Assembly: GCA_001247695.2 (NCBI GenBank)
Contig: LGRX02025871.1
Location: 1 to 29,152, forward strand
DNA length: 29,152 nucleotides
Reading direction: 5' to 3'
DNA from: Cymbomonas tetramitiformis
Lineage: Eukaryota > Chlorophyta > Pyramimonadophyceae > Pyramimonadales > Pyramimonadaceae
Shown here: piece by piece, positions 18,100-27,859 of the stretch
How the letters are laid out: each line of letters opens with the position of its first letter
Position numbering within the stretch: the first letter of the stretch is position 1
The notes under the pieces: generated by a model
Database searches by the model: none
Seen by the model: the letters and a program-made list of their open reading frames with translations, nothing else
Told to the model about the DNA's origin: nothing
Position numbers and translations under genes: made by a program

Positions 18100-19870
18100 A
18101 CGAGGAGCATTGCGCTCAAGCAGATACTTCTGGACACCAGAGACTGCACTCATACCCCACCAAATATTGTTGCGCGTTGCTACAGTTCAATAGCAGCCGC
18201 ATAGTCTGAAAGGTTGTATATCAACCTTGACAGTGGTATTCTCCGTCCACGCGACGAACGAGGACATACGAGTGTGTGCAGCAGTAGTTATATTGTATAT
18301 AGATTGTATACTGTGTGTGTGACAGGTATCGCGCATACATAAGCGCCGACAGAGCTCGCACACATATATCGAATATCTACAAGCGAATAACAGCATTCGC
18401 TGCAATATCGTCAGCAAACAGAGTGCGCGAGAAATCATCATCGCGAACGCATTCGCAGCTGATAGCATTCGCAGTAATATCGTCAGCAAATAATCAGCGA
18501 CAAGGTGTGCGCACTGCGTACGGATCGCACATACATGTTGTCAGCATTTCGCAGGGTTGGTATGATATGCGACATACGGACGCGCGAACGAAAAATCATC
18601 ATCAGTATGTATGATTCGTATCAACTGCGGCAGAACGCACGGAGTTTCGTTATACGCGCGATGGCATTCATACCATGCGACATACACCGGCGACAGCGAT
18701 GTTCGCTATCCGCACTAATCGTTCAGTGCAGCGCATGCATATGATTCGTTATTTACAGATGATTTACACGAATCGCTCATCGACGCGCACGTACGATGAT
18801 TAGCTCGTCTGGCGATGCGCACCTGCTATGATTTCATCTTGTGCAGGGGACGCGCGATTGAGGGCGCATGATCCGTGATGCATCTACATGCAGCGCGTCA
18901 TACAGTATGTGTTGCGCGCGCACATAGCATGCAATCATAATGTTCGTTCAAATACTCGCAGATGAACATACAATATTTGCAGTCGGACGTACAATTTCGT
19001 CAGATGAACATTGATGCTGCGCAGTCATATGTGTATTATACCAATCAGCAGTATACACACATCGATATGCTGTATAATAATAGTGTGCACTGTCATCATC
19101 ATTTCACACACTTACATGGTATACACCATGCAGCACAATTTCACTATAATACATGCTGACAGTAAGTGATAAGTTAATACACTTATATCACTAACCACAA
19201 GTCATCATTATTATCACACACTATTTATTATCACACTTGCCATTATACTGTAACTGTGCACCATTCATACTGTTATAATAATCAGTCTGGTCACAAATGC
19301 TTGGCATACATGCACACATATGCATATCCAACTTGATCACGATAACAGTTGCCATACATATGCATATACTGACAGTGTATCATGGAAGTATTGCAAGATT
19401 AAAAAGTAAGGACTTATCTTGAAATCACCATGTAGTTCCGTTGATCGATTTGGTGACTGTCTGTCCGCGCCTAACCGACCATAGGTTTGTACCCTATGGA
19501 ACCGGGGGTTGATCAAGCAATCCAACTATGCTACACTGTAAATATGCACATCTTACACACATACTAGATGTTGCATCAATGTATACCATACAGTATAGCA
19601 TACCTGCTGTGCAAGTATAGACTATAAATGAATCCACTTGGTATAAGGTGCCAATCTTGATCATAAAGACAGTAATTAGCTCAGTTATTCCTGACGTAGG
19701 ATTTGGGATGGATAACTGTTCTACTGTTGATCAAAGATGGAATACTCACCGGAGCCATTTGTGAAATATATCAATAAACTCGTCATTCATCATAATGAGA
19801 TATGCAGGATTACAACTCACTAACCAAATTGATATGCATCATGCTAGCCACATGCTGTCCAGTGGTATAC
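18100..19870. other. Gene-poor AT-rich region with weak internal repeats
   Basis: No frame with recognisable protein features. AGCATTCGC[T/A]G[C/T]AATATC-type words repeat at ~18391 and 18465. A 76-nt inverted structure at ~19440-19515 begins TTGATC and ends GATCAA, with an inner CCATAGG/CCTATGG stem. Confidence 0.4.
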
Positions 19871-20109
19871 AGATTATCTGGTACCTGGTCCTTTTTGTCG
19901 CACCACTGGTCATTTTTGTCGCTGTCGCAGAATATTCTTTTGTCGCGAGACCACCGAACAGAATCTTCTCAAAAAAACAGTGAATTATGTTCGTTCCCTT
20001 AAAGGGGAAAAGAAGGTTTTCAGAAAATAAATGGAGACATGAATACGACATCGTCGTTCGAACAGTGTCAAGGTGCCCCAAAAATTTTCGTCATCCAAAA
20101 TTTTAAACT

Positions 20110-20570
20110 TCAGGTTGTCGCAACTGTCTGTCGACCGACGGATCGGACCTTCGACCGACCGCTAGATCGGTCAAAATGAAATCTGACTCGGAAACCGAAT
20201 CTAATTTTTGTCGCAGGCATGTAGAAGATACAGCAGCCCTCCCTCGACTGTTTGTCGACCGAACGATCGAACCGTCGACCGACCACTCGATCATAAAAAA
20301 AATGAAATCCGCATCGGAAACCGAATCTAGTTTGTCGCATGGATGTCGAAGATACAGCAGCCCTCCAGTCGACTGTTTGTCGACCGAACGATCGAACCGT
20401 CGACAAACCGCACGATCAGTAAATTCACAGAAATCCGCTCGATCGATCGGAAATCTGCATCGGAAATCAAATCGCGGGGCTGTCACAAGAAGCGTCACAA
20501 GACCGTCGCAAGCATCTAGGATGTAGAAGATCCAGTGTCACAGCAGCCCTCCAGTCGACTGTTTTTCGAC
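20110..20570. repeat. Tandem repeats inside the Mutator-like element
   Basis: Units containing AGAAGATACAGCAGCCCTCC, then CGACTGTTTGTCGACCGAAC, then GATCGAACCGTCGAC lie at about 20221 and 20345 (period 124), with diverged copies before and after (20110 and 20523). They also contain GAAATC[T/C]G..TCGGAAACCGAATCTA. The frames that stay open through them are repeat artefacts. Confidence 0.75.
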
Positions 20571-20862
20571 TGCGTCACAGTCCGCGTCACGGCCACCAGA
20601 AAATTCGGATGCCAATTGGTCACAATATTGATGATCTGCCACGTCACTGTGACACCCCCGGGGATACTGTACTCACTCGATCCTGAGATAGTCGCGTCAC
20701 ATCTTGAACAACTATTCTTTCCGCGGGCGTCAACCCATTATTCTCAGGCGCCGACACCGACCAACCCCTGCATACTTCTGTGTTTTGTTGTTTTCTGACT
20801 AGTATTCGTTGTTGTTTCCTTCAGTACTGTTTGCTATTTTATTTTTCGGTTTTACGCCGGGA

Positions 20863-21280
20863 TTGATTGGAGCTCTGGGCAATCTGCCCGCGAGGTTCGG
20901 CATTTTTGCAGGTTAGCGTGCTGTTTTCTGCAGGATCTCGTGCGTTGTTGGCGACTCGCATGCTTATTCGTTTTAACATTGGGAGTGCTTGGAGCCCGTT
21001 AGGCGTTTTGCCCTCCTGGTTGGGTTCGATTCCCAACACCTCTGCTGACTAGCGCGCTGTATTTTGCAGGATAGCATGCGTTTCGTTTCGGCGACAGCAG
21101 TGCTGCTGTTGCAGGACAGCACGCTCATTCGACAATAGCAGTTCTTTCGTTAGTTTTGGGAATGCTTGGAGCCCGTTGCGCATCTTGGCCTTCGGGTTGG
21201 GTTCGATTCCCAACATTTCTGCTGACTAGCGTGCTGTTTTTTGCAGGATCTCGTGCGTCATCGTGTCATTTTATCCTGTC
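20863..21280. repeat. Three ~120-178-bp repeats with a tRNA-like T arm
   Basis: Repeat units start near 20863, 20980 and 21158. Each contains GGGA[A/G/T]TG.TTGGAGC, and later GCGTGCTGTTTT-like sequence and TGCAGGAT[C/A]. Units 2 and 3 contain TTGGG-TTCGATT-CCCAA (21020-21036 and 21197-21213), a perfect 5-bp stem with a seven-base loop matching the T-arm/B-box consensus. No convincing acceptor, D or anticodon arms accompany it, so these are not called tRNA genes. Confidence 0.6.
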
Positions 21281-22064
21281 TTCCGTTTGTTATTTTCATT
21301 CTTCACGTCTGTCTGTTAGTTGCAAGTATGGTTTAGTCACCGGCGTTGATGATTTATTATTTATTATGTGACTGACTCCGCAGATTTCGACTTCTGCAGG
21401 AACTCGTATTCGGTGTAGTACGCGGAGCTTTCGGCCGAGATCGAAGACGAGCGGCCTACAAAGGCGTAATAGATTTAAAACTAGCTTTCGTTTTGTAATT
21501 GTCGCAACTCGAGTCTTAGTAAAAGCAACGTAAGTATTGTAATATTAGAACATTTGTATCGGCATCATGCATTTCGCTTGCTGTGTGCATGCTCTATTCA
21601 TGCTGTGTGTACATCCGAGGATGTTTTTCGTAGGGTTATTATTAGTTAACGAATATAACCGTTGCGTCGGCTGTGTGTTTGCCCACTGGTTTGTTTTGTT
21701 AAAATTTTACAATTTTAAATAAATTTCTGCGACAATAATGACCTTTTTATCATTTTTGTCGCAGCCTGCGACAAAAAGGACCTATTGGTCATTTTTGTCG
21801 CAGCCTGTGTCAAAGGAATATTCTTGCGACAGCGACAAAAATGACCATCGGTGCGACAAAAATGACCCGCTACCAGATTATCTGGTATGATAAATCACTA
21901 TCAATTTGCGTAAGTGTACTAAATCAGCAAGTACCTGCACAATGCACAATCACTGACACTATATTGACATTCACTGATTCAGTAAGTGAAATTATCAACT
22001 ATAATATCAACCACGTGTATGATAATGTAGATACCATCCAACAAACACATGTGCGTGTTGGATG

Positions 22065-22749
22065 TCAGTGATGGCGATAGTTATGGTAAACATGATAAAA
22101 CCACATGCTACTTCCGTCGAGCGGACCGGAGAGCGGCGTTGAAGGCGGCGATAGTCCGCGACGGGTCGAACTGCGGGTGATCTTGATGGCCAGAAGGTCT
22201 GCGGTGCCCTGAAAGGGTCCGCCGGAATCCAGAAGCATCCTGGCGATCTCCAGCAACACCCGTTTCCCATCAAACGGGTGTGCCTCCGCCGAAGACTCCA
22301 TCCAGTATCAATGCCGCGGGCGACACCGGAGCGATGATGTACTCCAGTGTCGAAAACAACAGCTTGTTCGCCTCAGCGCGGACGGGCAGGGTGGCATCCT
22401 CCAGGTCGAACAGGGAAGAAAACGCGTCCTCCTCAGTGACGAAAATGTCCCGTAGCGCCAGGACCAGACGGGCGAAGACAGAGCCGACGTTCGACTCCGT
22501 ACCGTTAAAACGCCCATGTTTGTCGTCGTACACCTTCTCGATGACGAGCTTGGCGGCCCGCTCGTCGAAGGACTCCTTCGCCAGACGTCTGACCTCGTCG
22601 AGGAACATCGCTCCCGCTGATTGGGCAGCCGGTGCAGTCGCAACCGTAGGAGTGACTGGTGTGGTTGCATGTCTGGCTGCGGCATCGTCGAAAATGGTAA
22701 CTAGTGAGCGGCGTGCGGCCGCAGTGTGCGATCTCGTAGAAGTACCCAT
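22065..22749 (-). pseudogene. Ala-rich helical protein with apparent frameshift (possible retroelement gag-like)
   Basis: A 159-codon frame (22749-22270, minus) has a Thr/Ala-rich N-terminus followed by a helical part (RRLAKESFDERAAKLVIEKV, then LFSTLEYIIAPVSPAALILD). It stops at GGTPV, but the overlapping frame (22301-22065) continues smoothly with FDGKRVLLEIARMLLDSGG. This suggests a one-base indel or, less likely, a programmed shift in the overlap at ~22301-22270. The downstream part loses protein character after ~22190. I do not recognise the family. The helical layout and lack of domains would suit a gag-like protein, but no nucleocapsid knuckle or polymerase is seen. Confidence 0.4.
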
Positions 22750-23141
22750 GATGAAATGACTATAAAGACAGGGTGAGGTGAATAATGCTAGGTGAGGCTA
22801 ACGGTGTGGGCGACGGCTTGCGAGTTGTGGCGGGTCGTCGAGGATAATCCGGGGAAATAGCAAATAATACGCGGTCGTGTGGGACGAACGGACGTGATCG
22901 ATGCCGGACGGTATACTAGTGACCAGAAACAACAAAATCCAGCCCAACGATACTGCACGGAAAATTAAACTGCCATAACGCGCGCCCCGATTGTCCAATC
23001 AACCGCGCGTCCGTAACCGAGCCATACCGCCCATACCGAAAACCTCTCTAAGGCGGGTTCCTCACCCCATCTCAAGCGTCGGTGCTTAGCCAATCATGGC
23101 CAAAGTCGCAGTGTAAAATTAAGAGTGCGTGGGACCAAACC

Positions 23142-23465
23142 TGCCGAATATATCAGCTGGACTGTATATTCGGTGAGACAAATAATCAGAATAGATAACC
23201 GGTGAGAATACTCAGTCTTCCCGTTATATGTTCGGGGTCTAGGGTTCCGGGACCGGTGACAGTCATACACTCTAACTATAGGAATGACAGTCGGGGCGTC
23301 ACTTCCAGCAGGGTGTTTGCCGACGGCTGAGACGGGCGCGATGGGGGAAAATGTGGTTAGGTATGACATGGGCTGCGGTAGCGTAACTAAACATGGGGGG
23401 TCTGACAGGCCTTTCAGGGGTGCCCGTGCGAGGGACCCCTTCCAAACGTGTTCAGTGTTGTGACA
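23142..23465. repeat. Dispersed repeat, longest copy
   Basis: Joins the block matching 16579-16753 (23142-23312) directly to the block matching 12566-12722 (23308-23465). This is the fullest version of the family in the window. No terminal repeats or target duplications were found. Confidence 0.8.
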
Positions 23466-23629
23466 AGCATTCAAGATGGTAAACACGATACACAATATGA
23501 TGCGGTGACTAATTTCATTTTGTACACGTGTTTTTGTTCGGGACTAGTCGTTAGCACTGCTGCCACAATTTACGCGGCATCTGCGTTTATTCCAGGTTCA
23601 AGACAGGCATTTGGCACGGCGTACATTAT

Positions 23630-24824
23630 CTACTGTTCTACTCCGCTGGTGCGTCTCCTACAGGTACGAGCGAGGGGACGCTCGTTGTCTCCTGTTGTGT
23701 CGTCTCCTTGCTCTTCGGCGTCTTCTTCGGGAGGTGCCTCGATTTGCCCAGAATCAGTGCCGGTTGCAGGAGGTTGTTCGACCGAATCAGGTTCATTCAC
23801 GAGGGCCTCGATGTCCTTAGCCACGGCTGCGAGTTCTTTCGCATGTGCAGTTTTTTTTAGGTTTTCCTCCTCTTTGAGTGCTTCCTCTTTGAGCTTCGCA
23901 GTCTCGTCGAGTGACATGCATTCGATATCGCCGTCAGGCTCGTCGGTAATGTTATTCCCCAACCGTTGACTGGCTGCTTGCACCATGTCGTCGTCGGAGT
24001 CGAACGCGACAGCTTTCAGGCCGCACCGGATAGCTGCCATCGTGGCCGTCGCGACCCCACACCCCGCATCCAAGATCCAGTTGGGTGACGAATCGTTCTG
24101 TAACCGGGCGAAAGGTGCGGGTCCCATCATGTGGCAGTTGATGAGCTCAATAAGCATGTCGTGTTGGGGCTTCTGGTGAGCGCATACCGCACTTTCCCAT
24201 CCACTCGGAAGGGTCGTGCTTGACGACAAAACCCCCTCCAAGAAATTCGCCCTCGACCTCGCCTCCGCATCCTTCGATGTCAGCTCGAAGTCGCACATCC
24301 ATGGTTTGCGAGTGAACTTTTCCCCGGACTCCACGTCCGCCATTTGGAACCCAATGACAGCCTGTCCGCTTCGAGGACATTGTACCGGATGGCTTTGTTG
24401 GCACCCACATCCTGGTTCTCCTTGCGCCACCATATGCGCTGGGCCCCACCGTTGCATTTGCTCTCCGGGATCTTCAGGACCCCGGTCTGTTGACCAAACC
24501 CACAACATATCAATATTGTCCAGTTCGGCGAGGTGGTGGGCGCCGCAAAGGCATCGAGGAACTTGATCAGGTCGGCATCGTGACATACAACGTCTTAGAG
24601 TTGTTATGAAACCTCACATTTGCACTCAGATGCTGCATCGGTCGGTAGATCGAATCCCCCGCCCGTCGCGTGACATCCGAGCCGCTCAAGAGGCCCGCCT
24701 TGCATGTTGTGAAGAGCACTTCTCGCGTTCCGCCACTGTAAAGAGCTGTTTCAACGGTGTTAATTAATGAATAGATTAGGAACATCCGCAGCATGCTAGC
24801 ACCAAAATATGTTTCATACGACAT
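23630..24824 (-). pseudogene. Second beta-class DNA methyltransferase-like gene, frameshifted
   Basis: The 318-codon frame (24586-23630) holds QKPQHDMLIELI, then NWILDAGCGVATATMAAIRC, then the acidic strand KAVAFDSDDDMV. This is the order 'QKP helix, motif I, acidic strand' of permuted N6A/N4C methyltransferases. An acidic, Glu-rich tail follows. The preceding conserved part lies in another frame (24280-24573: ADLIKFLDAF, then WWRKENQDVGANKAIRYNVLEADRLSLGSK), and the start (24824-24567, NSKTLYVTMPT) in a third. Two frame changes within ~200 nt, without good GT-AG sites between them, point to decay or base-calling errors. A motif IV tetrad is not visible. It belongs to the same broad class as the 5093-6283 domain but is clearly diverged, with GCGVA in motif I. 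Confidence 0.5.
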
Positions 24825-25160
24825 AATTTGGGCGCTAGGTAACTTGCCCGCTCAGATTTGGTCACTCGAAGCGGATCTTGGGGTCCTCGCTTCGAGTGGC
24901 GAGGAGCGGTAAACGCCATCCTCGAAACGCCATTCTCTTGGCGTTCTGACCAAGGGAGTGGTTGTAGCATACTTAACACAACTAAGCACAACATAAGTTA
25001 TGTAAAACGTTTAAAACGCGCAGATGCGCTTCATCCGCTCAAATCGCTGGCGGTATGAAGCACCTCTTCCGCTTTATCTCCGCGGGATGTCGCTAGGAGG
25101 TCGGAGCAGAAAAGTCAACATACTTCACTCCTAAGGTGTTGTCCGTGATAAATAATTGAA
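24825..25160. other. No gene; hairpin at 24863-24898
   Basis: CACTCGAAGCG and its complement CGCTTCGAGTG form an 11-bp stem around 14 bases. A weaker hairpin around GCGCAGATGCGC lies at 25018. No reading frame is supported. Confidence 0.5.
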
Positions 25161-25162
25161 TA

Positions 25163-25541
25163 TTGTTAATCATGCAAAGATCAACAAAACTGTCGGACAG
25201 AATCTTCTCGTTTTGAGATTAGACCTAATGAGCGTTCCCTCAAGCAGCGCCACCGTCCCCCTAGCGGAAACCGGGAGGACGTTGGAGCGCTGTCCGGTCA
25301 AACCGCGGCAAGACCGGAGATTCCACCCGACAATTTGCTAAAAAACTTTGACAACGGAATGCCACTTGTTCGGAAGATGAATATCCCCCCCTCAAGAACT
25401 TTCGCCGCACCGGGGCTTCCTATCAAGGAAGATATCCAAAACCCTAGTAGTACATCTGCTGAAATTGCGGGACTGCGATTCTTACTCACAGAAACAAAAA
25501 GAGAATCTCCTCAAATCCATGACTCCAATGGTACATGCCAT
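25163..25541 (+). other. Open frame of uncertain status, ~126 codons
   Basis: A plus-strand frame without a clear start runs from about 25163 to a stop near 25542. It is rich in Arg, Pro, Ser and Asn (RPNERSLKQRHRPPSGNRED; MPLVRKMNIPPSRTFAAPG) and looks disordered. It could be a fragment of a transposon protein or a chance frame. The next 490 nt (25545-26035) contain no gene, only T- and A-rich tracts. Confidence 0.2.
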
Positions 25542-26035
25542 TGACTCCATGGCCACATCGCGCCTACCCCGTCATCGAAATGCGAACGTCATTTTCAGTT
25601 ATGGCACTCCAATTTAGTGATTGTTAACGCCGAAAATCGCCCGCGCCTGACATGCGTTCTGGACGCGAGTACTCTGTGTACACACCACCGCCACGTGGCG
25701 GCGAGTAATTTTTACGGAAATGATGTTTTTTGAAAATGTTTTTTTACGGCGCACGCTCTGAGCTTCCTCCGAGGACTAGTTTCAGGCAGTTTAGCTCCGG
25801 TAGTCTATTTAGTCGGTGAGTCGGGCGTTAGTTTAAGGCAACTTCGCGGGAATATAGCGAAAAAAAGAAACGCGTAAGGGGTGTTTCTGTGTCAAGAAAT
25901 CTAGAACAATTTGTGTTGTGAAAAAACTACGCGTTCTCGAATTCCTGTTCTATTCCTCTACCTTGCGCGTTTTTGTGTGTTCATCCCAAGGGCTCCAAGT
26001 TTGCCCGAAACCCGTAATTCTACCCTGTGTACTAC

Positions 26036-27276
26036 ATGAACTGTCCTACCTGTCATCTCGACTCTAGGCGGCAAGAGTATGCCCGCAGGGATCCTGAGAC
26101 CAGAAATCAACAGTGTATTTGTTGTTCGAAGGTTATAGGCCGACCGGTTGTAGCAGTGGACCCCACAAAATTTCTCATCCACGCAAGCAACAACACTTTC
26201 AAGGCCTTGAAAGGCCGCTGTGGAAGTTGCAAGTGGTTCACTGTTCAGAATTTCCCAGTAGAAGTATTCGAATACTTACTGGAAAAGTCAGTGGGTCACT
26301 CACCCCATCGTTGGACAAGCAAGACAGGGTCGCATATTAGTCTTAACTCCTATGCTGTTATGGCATTTGGAATGTCTACGGCATGGTCGGCTAGACCGTT
26401 CCTTGTTAAGGTGCATATGAAGACATACGTGTTCGTGCTTGCAACCAAGTTCTTCTTGGCATCGTTAGGCACATTTTGAGCTATCGAATGCCTTGATAGG
26501 GGGTGTCTAAGGGGTCCAAATTGGCGTTTGTGGGGTGTAAATCGATCGATTTCAATGTCGTATCCGCGTGAGATAACAGCATAGGAGTTAAGGTCACAAC
26601 CCAAGGATTCATAGATAAGCTATTTAGCTTTGAAAAGTTACACCCAACAAAGGGTATAGGTTCATTCAAGTTGCTCAGCAGTGGTGAGCTAGTTGGTGTC
26701 GCCCCGCCAGTAATCCTCAAGCACAGCCTCTTAGAAAGCGGGCTCGCCAAGCTAAAGGTCAACTACCAAGCAGTCCTTTTTAATAAGGCCGGTATCATTC
26801 GCTTAGGCAAGCGTTTCCCTGAGGGCAAACGTTGGTGGGGGTGCAAGATCACAGCGCCGAAAAAACTCATCGTCCAAGCAGTCGCTTTGAAGCCCAGTCA
26901 GTTCGTAGATGCGGGTCTTGCAGTCGACCCGAAGCTTGTTCAGTCTGGGAAAGACATACGCAAGGAAGCACGTGAGAATAGGTGGAAGAAGGGCCTCGCC
27001 GATTGGGAGGTGGAATACATCCAGTCCAAGTTCCAGTCCAAGAATGGTAAGTTATCAACACGCACCTGTGGTGGCCATGGCCGCTGTTGCTCTCAATATT
27101 TTTTCCCTTTCATATTGCCTATCCACTCTGGCTGCTTTGTGCTTCGATATTTTTTTCTTCGCCACGTGCACCTTCATGCTCTGTGATGTGCGACTCGTCT
27201 TATTTTTTTCTCCCATCTTGCGCCTGTTGTTCATGCTGTGCAGGTCCCGCTTCCGAACCAAGGCTGGGAATCGATT
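26036..27276 (+). pseudogene. Cysteine-containing protein gene, rearranged and apparently truncated by a hAT insertion
   Basis: The first part (ATG 26036 to 26479) has three CxxC pairs (CPTC, CICC, CGSC) within ~70 residues, suggesting zinc binding. The second part is open from 26572 through KLHPTKGIGSFKL, AGIIRLGKRFPEGKRWWGC and KDIRKEARENRWKKGLADWE to a good donor at 27047. An intron with a T-rich tract ends at 27243. The joined frame then reads GPASEPRLGID and stops, and that stop lies in AAGGCTGGGAATCGATTAG, which looks like a hAT terminus. The two parts are separated by a segment bounded by a 20-bp inverted repeat (26342-26361 and 26572-26591). Family not recognised. I cannot derive a clean splice joining the two parts. 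Confidence 0.4.
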
Positions 27277-27660
27277 AGTCGAGGAATTATGATTAATCGA
27301 TTTAACACTGTATACAACTATCGAATCGATTTGCGATTATGACAAATTAGGAATCGAATAGGTTTGCGAGTATGGCAAATTATAAATCGAATAGGTTTGC
27401 GCTCAGGACTAATCACAAATCAAATAAGTTCGGCGATTACGACAAATTATAATCGAATCGGTTCCCACCCTGGACTAATTACTAATCACATAGGTTGCGC
27501 GATTACTGGGTACATGAATCAAATCGGTTATGGTGGGTAATATACACCAATCGAATCGCTTTTCAGGAAATCACCTTAGAATCGCATATACACGAAAATC
27601 GGTTTGCGCCGTCATGAAAGTCACCGAAAACCGGTTCTGTCATAACCTAATTGGCGGTAT
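27260..27660. mobile_element. Left end and subterminal repeats of a hAT element
   Basis: GGCTGGGAATCGATTAGTCG near 27264 resembles typical hAT termini. It is followed by about nine degenerate copies of AATCGAATAGGTTTGCG, often with GATTA[T/C]GACAAATTA, spaced roughly 30-35 bp apart. Clustered subterminal repeats are binding sites for hAT transposases. The element must extend past the window, so the right end and the 8-bp target duplication cannot be checked. Confidence 0.55.
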
Positions 27661-27800
27661 GGTCTGATATTTCGGTTTGATATTTTGGTCGAATTGCGAC
27701 TGGCCCTCGGTACTTGTCACTGGAGAGCCACGTCCATGTGTCTCACTTGAAATTTTGAAATTTAAAATTTTCAGCTGTTCCAACAGCTCGTCCAGCACCC

Positions 27801-27807
27801 TATATAG
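27801..27807 (+). promoter_or_regulatory. TATA box candidate of the hAT transposase gene
   Basis: TATATAG lies 53 bp before the ATG at 27860, leaving a plausible ~25-nt leader. Confidence 0.4.
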
Positions 27808-27859
27808 CAGCTATTCCCAGTTCAACCACTCATCAGAAGTTCAGAACTCTATCATCATC

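Larger units (their letters stand above)
19880..21874. mobile_element. Mutator-like non-autonomous element with 9-bp target duplications
   Basis: The 9-bp word AGATTATCT flanks both ends (19871-19879 and 21875-21883). Terminal inverted repeats of about 60 bp run inward. Left: GGTACCTGGTCCTTTTTGTC, then GCACCACTGGTCATTTTTGT. Right end, complemented: GGTAGCGGGTCATTTTTGTC, then GCACCGATGGTCATTTTTGT. Nine-base duplications and long inverted ends are the hallmark of Mutator-like elements. The interior has no transposase. It contains tandem repeats (20110-20570 and 20863-21280) and an unassigned stretch at 21280-21720. The SWIM-type gene at 1-714 is the kind of protein that could mobilise such elements, but no link is shown. 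Confidence 0.75.

Noticed and set aside
18315..19159. Plus-strand ORFs of 65-99 aa
   Set aside because: AT-rich repeat-like sequence, no recognisable features, composition biased to Tyr, His and Gln.
19440..19515. tRNA-sized folded segment
   Set aside because: The ends pair and there is an inner stem, but no T-loop, A box or anticodon arm is present.
21020..21040. 2A-like peptide on the minus strand (LGIEPN)
   Set aside because: The required NPGP end is absent in both copies; the similarity is superficial.
23448..23969. 173-aa plus-strand ORF rich in Ser and Ala
   Set aside because: Antisense shadow of the Glu-rich tail of the minus-strand methyltransferase relic.
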